The position numbers and the translations under genes were made by a program. Below, in pieces: positions 24,001-36,058 of a stretch of DNA of 64,000 nt (the first letter of the stretch is position 1; each line of letters starts with the position of its first letter). The stretch lies in the NCBI GenBank assembly GCA_002964805.2, contig PUDQ02000102.1, forward strand, positions 310,001 through 374,000, written 5' to 3'. The DNA is from Trametes villosa (Eukaryota > Basidiomycota > Agaricomycetes > Polyporales > Polyporaceae). A model generated the notes under the pieces. It saw nothing but the letters and a program-made list of their open reading frames with translations. It was not told the DNA's origin and ran no database searches.

Positions 24001-25111
24001 CGTCTGGCGGGGGTGTGTCGCGGACGTCGGTCGGTCGGACAAGCGGAGTCACGTCCTGCGCAGATAAGGGCCGGCCTGCAGCAAAGGGCGGGAATGCGAA
24101 AGGAGAAGGAGGGGAAGAAGAGGAAGGGAGCGACGGGGAGGTGGTGGTCGGGAAAGGAGCCGTTATGTGAGGCGCGTCGTTGGCAGTCCCAGGGCCAGGG
24201 CAACGGGGCGGGCGACTGCCGGATTGGGGTCGCCATGGTAAACCCCTCACGCTATAATTCGAAAACAGAGCCCAGGCGCAAGCCAGGCCGCTGCGCCGGA
24301 GCGTTGTTTATGCTTTCCCATCAGTCCAGGCTGCTTGCCACGGATCCTCGCCCCCTCCTCCCCACTCGCCCCCGCGCGCTCTCGCGCCCTCGCTGCCACT
24401 CCACGCCTGTGGCAGCACGCTCTCAGCTACGCACGTCTGCCCCTGCCTGTCCTGCCTGGCAGACAGACATTCGCCATGCCGGGCACGGCACCCAGCCAGC
24501 GATCATCGCGTTTCCTTCCCATCACCCGCGTCTAGACGTCTGCCGGCTGCCTTGAGCACCGTTGCGCCCCCGCCTTCTGCTTTCTCTTCCTCGCCTGCTG
24601 CGCGCCGACACATCCTCATCTCAGATCACTCATCTTTGATCATAACAGTCAGCGCAGCCCACTGACGTTTGGACGCGTACTGCTTCCCGCATTCTACGGT
24701 GCGGCTGTGCGTTCTCGTCTGTACAATGCAGCACTCGCAATCCACTCATCCTAGAGAGCATGCTCAGCGTGTACACGGTTAAATCCAGCAGCGCAACTGC
24801 CGAGGCGCACCAAGCCCGCAGGAAGAAGACCTGCCCAATATACCTCCGTGACGTATGTTGTCTCCGTTAACACAAGCGCAACGTTCCGCCCAAGTACTCA
24901 CCGTGCCGAGCTCGAGATACCGCGGCAGACCATCCACCCATCCCGCCGCAGAGCCCCACGATGATACTATCACCCCCCGCACCCATGCCATTGCCATCCC
25001 CCGTTCACAGCATCACACCCGTCAGACCGCATCTCCATCGCACGCTGTCCCCGTCCGGCGGAAGGTCATTAATAACTTGTCGGCCCCGCCTCACGACACG
25101 CCATCGTGCGT
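24001..25111. other. NoxB promoter and GH28 3' flank
   Basis: The first 600 bases upstream of NoxB are rich in CCC and CTC pyrimidine runs, as in strong fungal promoters. The remainder is downstream of the GH28 gene and may hold its last small exon, which I could not place. The reading frame past the donor-like GTGAGT at 25112-25117 stays open to a TGA at about 25006. Confidence 0.45.
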
Positions 25112-25117
25112 ACTCAC

Positions 25118-27786
25118 CACCCGCGGGAAGCCCCGTCGCGCCCGCGACGTTCACGCAGCGGTACGCCGCCTTCTCCCCCGCCGGCGGCGCAATGTCGATG
25201 TCCTTGAACGCGACGTCCGTGCACGGCGCCGCGGCGCTGCACTCGAGATCAACGACTGCTCGTATGATGTCGGTGCATCGTACCGATGCGTGTGAGGTCC
25301 GGACGGATCAGCGAAATGTATCAGTGTATATAGAAGATCGCGCACCGGTCGCCGTCTGCGCCGTCCCCGACCACTGCTCGAATGTCAGGTTCGCGAACTG
25401 CAGCTTCGATGGTGCGTCTCCCCTGCATCGCGTCTCGTCAGCTTTACAATGCACAACCTACGATGTGAGTGGTAAGTGACGCCTACGCGTGCCCGAGGTT
25501 CGTCTGATACAGCTGGATCGGCGTCGTCACCTCGTCCAGCTTCACGTTCCGCACGAGCACGTCGGAGATGCGGCCTGCCAGTTCCAGGTGCCAGGTGCCA
25601 ACGTCGGCCGTTCGGTGTCGTCCAGTGTCGACCGTCCATCGAACGTCGAAGGCAGACCGCGCAAACGCCGCACCGATGACATACGCCATGTCAGAGTTCA
25701 AACGCACGCCCGTCAGGAACCGCTGCTGCTGCACCGCCGATACCACAGAGCTATAATGCGCGTTACGTACCGCCGCCGGCTCCTCCCCCAGTGGGCGGGA
25801 AGCCAATCCGCGTGCCCGTCCAGGACTTGAAGTACACCTGCGCCCGGAGCCGCGAGCTGCTCGTCAATCTCCGTATGCCGAGCAGAACGGAAGGCTTACC
25901 CCGTGCTGCATGAGCGGCTGCACCTGCGGGTCCGGGCGCACGAACTGCAGCCCCAGACGGCGCACGCGTCATGGTCAGTGGCACTGGTTAGCGCGATGAT
26001 CGACCGGTCTCGCTCGGGTTTCGGGATCGACGGGGAGGGGTGCTCAGCGGTGAGTACTCACGGTGATGTCCTCCAGCACGACGTCGCTGACATAGTCCGG
26101 CTAACCTCCCCTCAGCATCCTGTCGCGGTCTACGCATCGGGCGGAGAGATGGACGTACGAGGTCCGCGTACTGCCCGACCGACCCGAACGCGATCCCCGT
26201 CCCGCCGCGGCACGTAATGTTCTGCGCCCGCACGCGCGTCGAGTTCTACGCCTCGCACGCGTCAGAAGCGCCCGCAGACGCATACAGACGCCGCCCATGG
26301 GCATTGCCTTGCTCACCCCCTTGATCGCCAAGCAGTCGTCGCCGGAGGTGATCTGCAATAATCATCGTTACAGTCAGCATCGTCCGCTCGCACATCGGAC
26401 CTCGCACGACGCGACCCGGGCCGCCTCGAGACCCGAGGCTCAGCAATCGAGAGCGGAGGCGCGGGAGACACGAGCGCAAAAGGCTCCGACCCGAGCCCCC
26501 AACGACGGGCCCGAAGCGTGGGACGCTTGCCCCAAACCGCTCCTTTCGCCTCTCGAGTGTCGCGCCCCGAGTCCGCAGCCCCAGCCCAGCACCGTGCGAA
26601 TACGCGCGCCCACAGGGGGGAACAGTGCCACGCACGTCGAAGTCGCGGAGCGTCACGTTCTCGACGCGGAAGGTGTCGATCCCTGGCGTGGGACGCGGTG
26701 AGCGGCGTGCCTAGCCGGGGGAGGGGCGGAGGGACACGGCGTACCGTCGGTGTTGAACACGATGCTGCGTAAGGCGCGCGGGGGGAGTACGCGCAGTCAG
26801 TTGGGGGTGCACGGTGGGATGGATAGGACGGCTATGGAGGGGACGATCGGTGCTGGCCCCGAGTGGGCGGGCAGCCCAAAATAGGTGGGTACGGGCAGGA
26901 GTGTGAAGGGAGTGGTAAGGGAAAAATGGGACGATGGGGAGTAGGGAGGGGGAGCGAAAGGTCGAGAACGGCGGAGAAAGGGGAGAGGTTTGGTGGAGAG
27001 GAGTGCACTCACTTCTGCCCGAAATACGTCTCGTCCGCGTTCGTCGCATTGCAGCGCATGCCCTCGTAGAGCACGTCGCGCGCCTCCGATATCGCGTTGC
27101 ACCAGAACGGCGGCGCGTCGACGGTGAAGTGGCGCACGGCCGCGCGCGCGACGCGCACGAGCGAGAGCGCGACGGGCCGCCCGTCGCCGTCGAGGCGCGT
27201 CCCGTTGCCGTACCACGACCACCAGCGCTGGCCGTGGCCGACGATCCCGCCCGTGCCGTGCGCGTCGAGCGTGAAGTCGTGCCCGGAGATGACGAACCAG
27301 GAGGCCTGCGACTGGATGAGGATCGCGCGGTAGGTGTGCGCGGGGTCCATCCAGTATTCGAGGTCGAAGATGAACTAGGGAGGGCAGCAAGTATATGTGT
27401 AAGGGGGCAGGGCTGGATGAAGGGAGGGAGCCTTACGTTGAGTTTGCCGTGGAGGTCGACGCGCGAGTGCTCTAAATCCCACCACATTTTTCTGTAAAAG
27501 AGTATCGGGCAACCCGGAGTAGTGCTGTCGATCAACCTACGGACCTGGTAATGTTGTAGTCTCCGGGTTCGAAGATGGTCGTTCCGTGGTGTCCGCATTC
27601 GGCTATGGCCGCCTCAATCTGTGTATGCTTGTTCAACAACCAACCAGACGTGATCCGCACACAACACCTTTCACTCACCTGAGAGACATCGCTCCTACCA
27701 TGCCCGAGGGGCCGCAAAGTGCACGTCCTCGCGAGAACCTGGGCTACTAGAACACTGGGGATCAGCGGTAACGCAAACCAACGCAT
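25118..27786 (-). CDS. Secreted GH28 pectinase, exo/rhamnogalacturonan-like
   Basis: Glycoside hydrolase family 28 enzymes cleave galacturonan or rhamnogalacturonan in plant cell walls. A signal peptide (MRWFALPLIPSVLVAQVLA) leads. IEAAIAECGHHGTTIFEPGDY and RAILIQSQASWFVISGHDF form the early beta helix. The catalytic blocks are NTDG followed by IDTFRVENVTLRDFD, GDDCLAIKG with the paired Asp, and TCRGGTGIAFGSVGQY. The last block replaces the usual His of the GHG motif with Thr. Later coils read GVRLNSDMAYVIGAA, DVLVRNVKLDEVTTPIQLY and APCTDVAFKDIDIAPP, then YRCVNVAGATGLP near the C-terminus, as in exo-acting members. Ten or more short introns. The exact 3' end is unresolved. The region before DDC (about 26300-26650) holds a larger intron. 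Confidence 0.85.
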
Positions 27787-29003
27787 CGTGCTAGAACTGG
27801 TGCCGCCGCCGTGCAGATGGAGGTGCATGCGTACGACTCGTATTGACTGACTTCTTATAGGACTCCTGAGGTAAGAATTCCGGTCACGAACACTGCTCGC
27901 TGCCGTTATGCAGGTCAGAAGTGCGCGGTCACGAGTGAGGCGGGCCGGCCTGTCCTTCACCCATGCTCATCAGGTAGAATAGCTGTAAACAGCTGCAGGC
28001 GGGTGGGCATCATCGAGAAGACGGCCGGGCTGCATTGGTGCATGACCTGCGGTATATGAACGCGGGGATAGCGCGGGTGCGGCTTAGCTCGAGACGGCTG
28101 CCTAGGGTATATGCGTACCTAACCGAAACCGTTCAGAACCCAGATGGAAAGGCAGTTTGGTTCGTAGGAGGGACTCACTAATTCGTTCACACTAGGGTCA
28201 CTGTACCCGTTGGCCACGCTCAACGCCCCAAAGTAAGAGTCCAACTCACGTATGATAACTTTAAAGCATACAGTGTTCGTTCGCATGCATATGGCCGCAT
28301 AGCAGGGAGGTGCGCCATCCGCGTACATGTCCCAGATATTGTGATCCCGATGTCAACGTATACGCTCGTGTGGCAAGCAGATGCTCATCGTACTGGCTAG
28401 GACTCGCAGGATGGACTTTGATTAGCTGATTCAGCGAGCGCGGATGTCGTATGTCAATGGTGCATATATGTTGCTGCTGTTTGATCTCACCAGGTGCCTG
28501 TAACCGCGTGGCGAGGAAAAGAACTCAGGTTCGTCGAACAACAAATCCATAGTCACTCATGGATGTGCATGTGAGGGCTTGGGAGACCAGGAGACTCGAG
28601 GCGAGGGCCCGGCCGAGGCCGCGAGAGTGAGCCGGATGGTGGGATGGTGGTGGTTTGGTTGATCGCCGCCGCGTGCAGCAATATTAATGCCGGGACCGGG
28701 ATTGGTCCTAATTGGTCCCCGGCCGTCCCGCGGCTCGGCCCGACGCGCCACCTCGAGCTCGACGGGTTCAATTACGAGCTCGTCGTCCGCAACGACGAAC
28801 TTGAAGGGGCGGACTCAACCGTAGGTCGCGCCGAAACGTTCTGGGCTCTCACGGTCATCAATCACCAGGAGATAACGCGCCATCGAGCGCGTGGTATTTC
28901 TGGACGATACGCCCCGCGCAGGCTCGGCTCGGGAGTCAGAACGGCTTCGACATCGCCCACCGCGTCGCTCACCACTACCACCACCACCACCACCACCGCC
29001 ACC
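27787..29003. other. Divergent promoter region, GH28 and ABC transporter
   Basis: 1.2 kb between two divergent starts. It includes a CAC-rich microsatellite right before the ABC start. The ABC frame is open upstream to 28644, but that extension is low in conserved character. No other gene was seen. Confidence 0.5.
28970..29003. repeat. CAC trinucleotide microsatellite
   Basis: A run of CAC/ACC triplets with single changes runs up to the start codon at 29004, giving GCCACC directly before the ATG. Confidence 0.85.
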
Positions 29004-32000
29004 ATGACGGTGTGCCAGGACGCGAGCCTCAGCTCGCTGTCCGACGCGTGCGTGCGCGGCTTCTGGGCTGCGGTCATCCCGTTCGCGTTCGTCGGCCTCG
29101 CTCTGGTCTCTCTCACACCCCCTGCTCGCGTCATTATCCGTGTCGCCAAACAGCCTCTCACGAATGTCCTCCCTCTGCGCGAAGCCGAGGCACTCATATC
29201 CGGAGACGAGAATGTGGGGGATGAGGAGGAAGAGAAAGTGGCCCCACTCTGGCGTACGCTCGTCCTCTCTACCGTCTCACTCATCGAGTCCTTGCTCTGG
29301 GTCGGGGTTGGCTGCTACAGCCTCATTGTCAACCCCGAGGAGATCTGGAACGGCGTACGCGACTTCTTGGTAGCCACCACCTGGTTCTATGCCGCCCTTC
29401 GTCCCATCATCAAGCCCACCGCGACTGCCCCATACGACCTGCTCGTGCTCTTCGGGCTGCACCTCATCCTCGGGCTCATCACCTTCGTCGGATACTTGTA
29501 CGACCGCTATGTCTATGCGCTGCCGCTTCCCCACCCGGTGCTCCTGACTGCGGGGATCATCAACCTGCTTGCCACGCTCGGCGTGTTCACTGTCGTTTTG
29601 AACATGCCGCTCGCCCTTCCAAGCAAGCGCGTCAAGAAGGAGGACATCGTAAGTCAAACCGCAGCTATACCCGCAGCTATGCTCCGAACCAGCGCGCTTG
29701 AACCTAATGGGGTTCCGCGGAACATACGAAGGTTACGCCGGGATCGCCTGGTCACCTTTGGTCACTAGCTGGAGGTGATCAGGCATGTTGCCGCTGCCCG
29801 AAGGGCCGCGCTCGGAACGCGCGTAGAGTCCTAAGCACATCCCCTAGCCACCCTATCCCTGACCCTGGCTCTCCTTACGGGTCGTAAGCCCCACAATGTT
29901 GGCTTGGCGGGGTCGGAGAGGGGCAGTCTCGAAGGCTGACTTGGTCGATGCGTGGCTCGAGCACGACTCCGTAAGCGGTGGTTAGCAGCGTTGCGGTCGA
30001 GGGCTATGCCAGGAAGGCTGACGCAGTCACGCTGGTGGTTTATGGTTCGGACGTGAGGTTACTGATAAAAATCACACTTGTTCCGTTGTTCTGCGAAACA
30101 AGTTCCACGGAACATCGGGTTCAAGCAGCAGGAAGCTCTCCTCGCGTAACCCTCGCATCACCCGCGAGATGGACATTCTGCCTCTAAATGCCCTTCCGAG
30201 GCCTCGCTAGGCGTCTCGAGCATTTGTCCCGCCGCTCGAAACGGTCCAGATGCGATTTCATTTTCTCCGACAATTCATTAGCAACATCACTTATCCACTT
30301 GTTCATAGGGCAAGACGGTCTCCCCTGAGGACTACACGACCGTCTGGGGTTGGGCGTCCTTCCGCTGGGTCATGCCCCTGCTGAACCTTGGGACGTACAA
30401 CACCCTGAACGAGGTCGACGTATGGTCGCTCAGCCCGTCCATGCAGGCGCGTCCGCTGCACATCAAGTTCTCGCGCTCGACCGGGAAACTGCTGAAGCGT
30501 ATCTGGTCGACGAACTCCCTCGACCTGGTGCTCGACTTCACCCTCACCATTGTCAGCATCGTTTTCAACTACGCCGGACCGTTCTTCTTGAAGCAGATCC
30601 TCGACTCGCTGAGCATCGACGGCCGGAAGCCGGACCCGGAGAAGAGGGCGCGCGCGTTCGTGTATGCGTTCCTCGCGTTTGCCAGCTCTCTCTGCAAGGT
30701 GGGCCTACTACTCAATCTCAGGTGTATATGCTAACACATACCCATACAGGCACAAGCTGATGTTCAGCACTTGTGGTTCGGCCGCCGCGCATGCACACGC
30801 ATCCGCTCGGAGCTCATGGCGTCCATCTACGACAAGTCGCTCAAGCGCAAAGACTTCTCCGGCATCGTCGACAAGGACGCGGCGGCGAAGAAGCCCGCGG
30901 GCGCGAACAAGAAGCCGGACGCGAAGGCCGACGACCCGAAGGCGGGCGCGGACATTGGCAAGATCGTGAACCTGATGGCGGGCGACGCGAACCGCATCTC
31001 GATGACCGTGTCGGCGATGTACTTCTTGTACGGGGCGCCGTTCGAGATCGTCATCGCGAGTCTGTTCCTGTACCAGCTGCTTGGCTGGTCGGCGTTCACG
31101 GGCTTCTTCGTGCTCCTGCTGAGCTGGCCGTTGAACAACTTCGTCGCGAGGCGGTCTGTGCGCATCCAGAAGGGTGTGTCGACGGCGCGCGACAAGCGGA
31201 TGGCTGTCCTGAACGAACTCATCGGCGCGGTATGTGCTCTCCCAACATGCCATACTAGTTTAGCGACTTACAAGGCTGGACTATATGCAGGTCAAGTTCA
31301 TTAAGTTCTTCGCGTGGGAGAACCGGTGGATTCAGCGGGTCCTAGATGCGCGTGAAGTCGAAATGCAGTGGATGATCAAAGGTACGTGTTGCCATATGCG
31401 TGCTCGATTCCTTGTACTGAGACAAAACCCGCAGCGCGTATCAACTCGGTGTGCTTCTCGCTCATTTGGACGTGCGCCCCGATTCTCGTCTCGGTCTCGG
31501 CGTTCTTTGTGTATGTCGCACAGGGCCATGAGCTCACTATCGGCACTGCGTTCACGGTACGTCTCTATGTCAGGGCTGTATGCGTGGGTGCTAACGAGGA
31601 TGTCGTGTAGGCTATCGCGCTCTTCCAAATGATCCGCGCGCCGCTCAATGTCATCCCGGCGTGGATTGTCCAGATTCTTCAGGTCAGTAGCTAAAGTCGA
31701 AGTTCGTCCTGAGGCATGCTTCTGATCTTGCTGTCCAGTCCAAAGTCGCTCTAGACCGTATCGCGACCTACCTCGACGAAGAGGAAGTCGACGAGCAGGT
31801 CTCCACGCTGAAGAAGGGCCGCGTCCCCCCGTCCGAGGACGACGACGCTGGCCTTGGCATCGTCAATGGCACGTTCAAGTGGAACGAAGTCGAGGAGAAG
31901 AAAGAGGACGACAAGGGCAAGGGCAAAGGCAAGGACGCGCCCAAGAAGACCAACGGATCCAACGGGACGAACGGCGCCAACGCCAGCCCCTCAGACGACA

Positions 32001-35000
32001 CCTCGACCCTCGCCGACAGCGCATCCGCGATGGCGGCGAACTCGGGCGACCACCGGTTTGAGCTCAAGGACATCAACGTCATGTTCCCCGAAGGCAAGCT
32101 GACCGTCGTCACCGGCCCAACTGCGAGCGGGAAGACGGCGTTGCTGATGGCGCTGCTCGGCGAGCTGACGACGCTCGAGGGCCGGATCGTCATGGCGAAG
32201 AACGCGTCGAAGGTGGACGAGCACGGGCTGTCGCAGACCATCTCGTATGCGGCACAGAGCCCGTGGTTGCGCCACCAGTCGATCAAGGATAACATCTTGT
32301 TTGGGTACCCGTACGACGAGGAGCGATACAAGGCGGTCGTGGAGTGTTGTGCGCTGAAGCCGGATCTGGAGATGCTTGAGGATGGCGACGCTACTGAAAT
32401 TGGTGCACGGTACGTGCCGACAGCCACCGCTTGATTGCTCTGGGGACTAAACTATTGGGTTTACAGCGGAGTCAGTTTGTCTGGCGGTCAGAAGGCTCGG
32501 TATGCACCAAATTATCTTCGACTTAACATGTGGCACACGGGCTAATCTCTACTGTCAGCGTTGCACTTGCGCGAGCTGTCTATGCTGTGAGTTGACTCTA
32601 GGTCAAGATTTCGTACGTAACTAACGTCTTCCTTAGCCCACCAGATACGTCCTCCTCGATGACCCTCTGAGTGCAGTCGTACGTCCGCTCGATTGCGGTG
32701 TGGTGTTGTGATACTCATGAGTGGCACAGGATAGCCACACTGCCAGACTCCTGTTCGAGAAGCTGTTCAGGGGACCCCTACTCGCTAACCGTACCGTCGT
32801 GAGTATTCGCACCGCTAATCACGCGTTCATCTCGAAACTCACGTGTGCTACTCAGATCCTGGTTACCCATCACGTAGAGCTCGTACTTCCGGGTGCTCAC
32901 TACCTCGTGCGCATGCTGGACGGACGCATCGACACGCAGGGCACAGTCAAGGACCTTCGCGAAAGCGGTGTGCTCGACGACATCACCCAAGTTGAAGAAA
33001 TTGAGGCGCACAAGGAAGAACAGGCTGTTGAGGAAGCCAAAGTAGAAGGTGAACCTGAGGCGGAGGTCGACGCCGAGGAGAACGGCGCCGCGGGGACTGC
33101 GCCGAAGGGCAAGAAAAAGCCAAGGAAGCTCATCGAGGAAGAGCACCGGGAGACCGGGAGCGTGAAGTGGAACATCTACAACACGTACCTCAAGGCTTCG
33201 TGCGTATTATCAGACGTGTTGGTCTGGAATGAGGCTGACAACCGCACAGCTCGTACTGGACTTGGGGCATTCTCTTCACGCTCATTATTTTGACCCAAGT
33301 GCTCGGCGTTGGCGAAAAGATCTGGATTAAGGTAGGTGTCTCTGCATCTTCGTTCTCCTGCAGCGCTCACACGCATGACCGGCAGATCTGGGGTGAAGCC
33401 TATGGCGAAACGTCGAGCGTCCCCCCGCAGTTCTCCTATTCCTACCGGGCATACGCGGAGCAACAAAATGTTCTCGACGATGGCCTCGCCCACTTCCACC
33501 ACACCACCATGGCGCACAACCCCAGTCTGCCCTTCGGGACTGCACAAGTGAAATTCCCGCCCGCTCAGGAGCACCCGTACTATTACATCGGTATCTACGC
33601 TGCGATTGCCCTGTCCGCCGGATTGGTGAACATCACTGGGGTAATGACCCAGTACACGGGCGCTCTCAGGGCTTCCAGGATTTTGTTCGACAAGCTGTTG
33701 AGGACGGTGGTGAGAGCGACGATGAGATGGCACGACGTAACGCCGCAGGGTCGTATGTTGAATCGCTTCAGCAAGGCTAGTCACCCATACATCTTTGGAA
33801 AGTTGTGATTCTGACATATAACACAGGACATCGAGACCGTCGATAGCTCGCTTGCCGGTACTCTGCAGTCGGTCAACCAGTCCTTGGCGCTGTTCGCGGT
33901 GTCCATGTTCACTGTCATGTAAGGGCACGAGACCTTATTCAGCATGACCTACCGCTAACGGTGCTTTACAGCGTGGTGTTCCCTCTCTTCATCTTCCCCG
34001 CAATAATCCTGGGTTTCTTCTACCGCCAGGCCGCGATCGCCTACCTGAACACCGGACGCGACATCCGGCGCATGGAGTCGAACACGCGCAGTCCGATCTT
34101 CGCAAACTTCAGCGAGCTCCTCGAGGGCATCGTGACCGTGCGCGCGTTCGGCGCGGAGCAGCGCTTCCTCGACGACCTTTACACCAAGGTCGACCTGACG
34201 ACGCAGATGTGGTACACATTCTGGATGACGAACCGCTGGTTGCTCTTGACCTTCGACACGCTCGGCGCGACGGGCATCCTGGCGACGACGCTCTTCGCGC
34301 TCTCGGGCTACGTCGACGCGGGTTTGGCGGGTGTGTGCATCACGTCGGCGATGTCGTTCACGAACAGTGTGTACTGGGCATGCCGCTTCTGGACCGCGCT
34401 GGAGCTCGACTTGAAGTACGTGCTGTCTGCCATTCTTAGCCTACCGTCGCCATGTACTAACGAGCGTTTGCAGCTCCGTTGAGCGTGTCGTCGAGTATCT
34501 CGACCTCCCGCAGGAGGCCCCGGCGATCATTGAGTCGAACCGCCCGCCCGCGTACTGGCCTTCGTCAACGAGCGCGAACAAGGATAGCCTGCTTGTCGTG
34601 GACGACCTCGTCATCAAGTATGCGCCGGAGCTGCCCGCCGTTATCCAGGGCCTCTCCTTCCAGCTGAAGGCGAAGGAGCGCGTCGGCCTGTTGGGCAGGA
34701 CGGGCAGCGGAAAGTCGACGCTTGCTATGAGTCTCTTGCGATTCGTAAGTGGGAGAGCACATTTGATTAAGACAGGCGCTGATAGCTTGGGCTGTAGGTC
34801 GACCCGTCGAGTGGTCGTATCGTCATAGACGGCATCGACATCAGCACGATTGGTCTACATGACCTGCGTTCTCGCATCGTAAGCCCTTCGTCCACATACG
34901 CTGTTGTGACGTGCTAACGATTTGTACTAGACCTTCATCCCCCAAGTAAGTGGCTGCATACGAGGCCTTCCTCATTGATCTGACAATACGCGCAGGATGC

Positions 35001-35757
35001 TACGCTCTTCTCTGGCACGCTCCGCGACAACCTGGACCCCTTCGGTGCGTTTCCTATAATCTGTATGTGCACTCATACTAATCCAGCACCTTCAGGGGAG
35101 CACTCTGACGAAGAATGCTTGGACGTGCTCAACCGCGTGCAGATGTTGACCGACAGCCAGCTCGCGTCGCAGCGTACCTCGCGCGAAGCCTCCCGCGCGG
35201 CGTCCCGCGCAGGCTCCATCCCCGAGCATGAGCGGGACGCGACAATCGCGTCTGTCTCCACTTCACCTACAGAGACCGAGAGCAAGACCGTCATCACCCT
35301 CGACACGCAGGTGTCCCCCGGCGGAACGAACTTCTCGCAGGGCCAGCGGCAGCTCATCGCGATGGCGCGTGCGCTGCTCCGGCGGAGCGCGATCATCATC
35401 CTGGACGAGGCGACGAGCAGCATCGACTTTGCGACGGACGCGAAGATCCAGGCGACTATCCGCGAGGAGTTTGGCAACTCCCTGCTGCTGACGGGTACGT
35501 TTACCTCACCACTCTCCGCGCACGAGTACTCATACGTTCGTTCAGTTGCCCACCGTTTGCGCACGGTCATCGATTACGACCGGCTGATCGTCCTTGACAA
35601 GGGCGAGCTCGCCGAGTTCGACACGCCGTTGAACTTGATCCAAAAGGAGGGCGGCATCTTCAGGAGCATGTGCCTGAAGAGCGGCACCTTCGCTGAGCTG
35701 GAGACGGCCGCAAAAGCGAAGGCCGAGCGGGATCGCCAGGCGTCTTCTCAGGCGTGA
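29004..35757 (+). CDS. ABC transporter, subfamily C (MRP/Ybt1-like), full length
   Basis: This is an ATP-driven exporter or vacuolar importer of organic anions, conjugates or bile-acid-like compounds. TMD0 has about five helices (residues 1-210), then TMD1, NBD1, TMD2 and NBD2. NBD1 has [11 protein letters not shown] (Walker A), [14 protein letters not shown] (signature), [12 protein letters not shown] (Walker B) and ILVTHH (switch His). NBD2 has [42 protein letters not shown] and VAHRLRT, so both sites look competent. Linkers are unusual: a Lys/Gly/Asn-rich insertion inside NBD1 after [10 protein letters not shown], a charged linker after NBD1 ([20 protein letters not shown]), and a Ser/Arg insertion in NBD2 ([16 protein letters not shown]). 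Intron 1 (29649-30308) is 660 nt, far longer than the others. The start ATG follows GCCACC. The gene ends 300 bases before COP9 subunit 1 on the same strand. Confidence 0.95.
30079..30114. repeat. Compound hairpin inside ABC intron 1
   Basis: TGTTCCGT at 30079-30086 pairs perfectly with ACGGAACA at 30107-30114. Inside it TTGTT (30086-30090) pairs with AACAA (30097-30101). A related palindrome, GTTCCGCGGAAC, occurs 370 bases upstream in the same intron at 29712-29723. Confidence 0.8.
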
Positions 35758-36058
35758 GGGTAGCATCGCACAGAGGCGTTCGTTGGCGTCAGGAGATATG
35801 GACCTTAAATTATTGTCTTCACTTGGAGTATTCTACAAAAGCATCTCGTGTTACATCTTTCACTCAAATAGTGTGTTTGACCTGCCCAACATCTCGACTT
35901 GAGTAGAACGAAATTGGAACGAAAGTATGCATTATGGGCGCCTACGGGTATCTGGATCGCGCGCACGCGAGACGCGTGCTTAACGGTGATCCGCCACCAC
36001 GAACTCGACCTCAACCCGTCTCGACTGCTTATAGCCCTGCCTCAATACTCTATCAGCC
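35758..36058. other. Short intergenic, ABC transporter to CSN1
   Basis: 301 bases between two same-strand genes, serving as ABC 3'UTR and CSN1 promoter. It is AT-richer than the surroundings near 35800-35930. No other feature was seen. Confidence 0.6.

Noticed and set aside
28644..29003. 120-codon N-terminal extension of the ABC transporter
   Set aside because: In frame but ending in a CAC repeat read as poly-Thr; the ATG at 29004 has a perfect GCCACC context and starts a normal TMD0.
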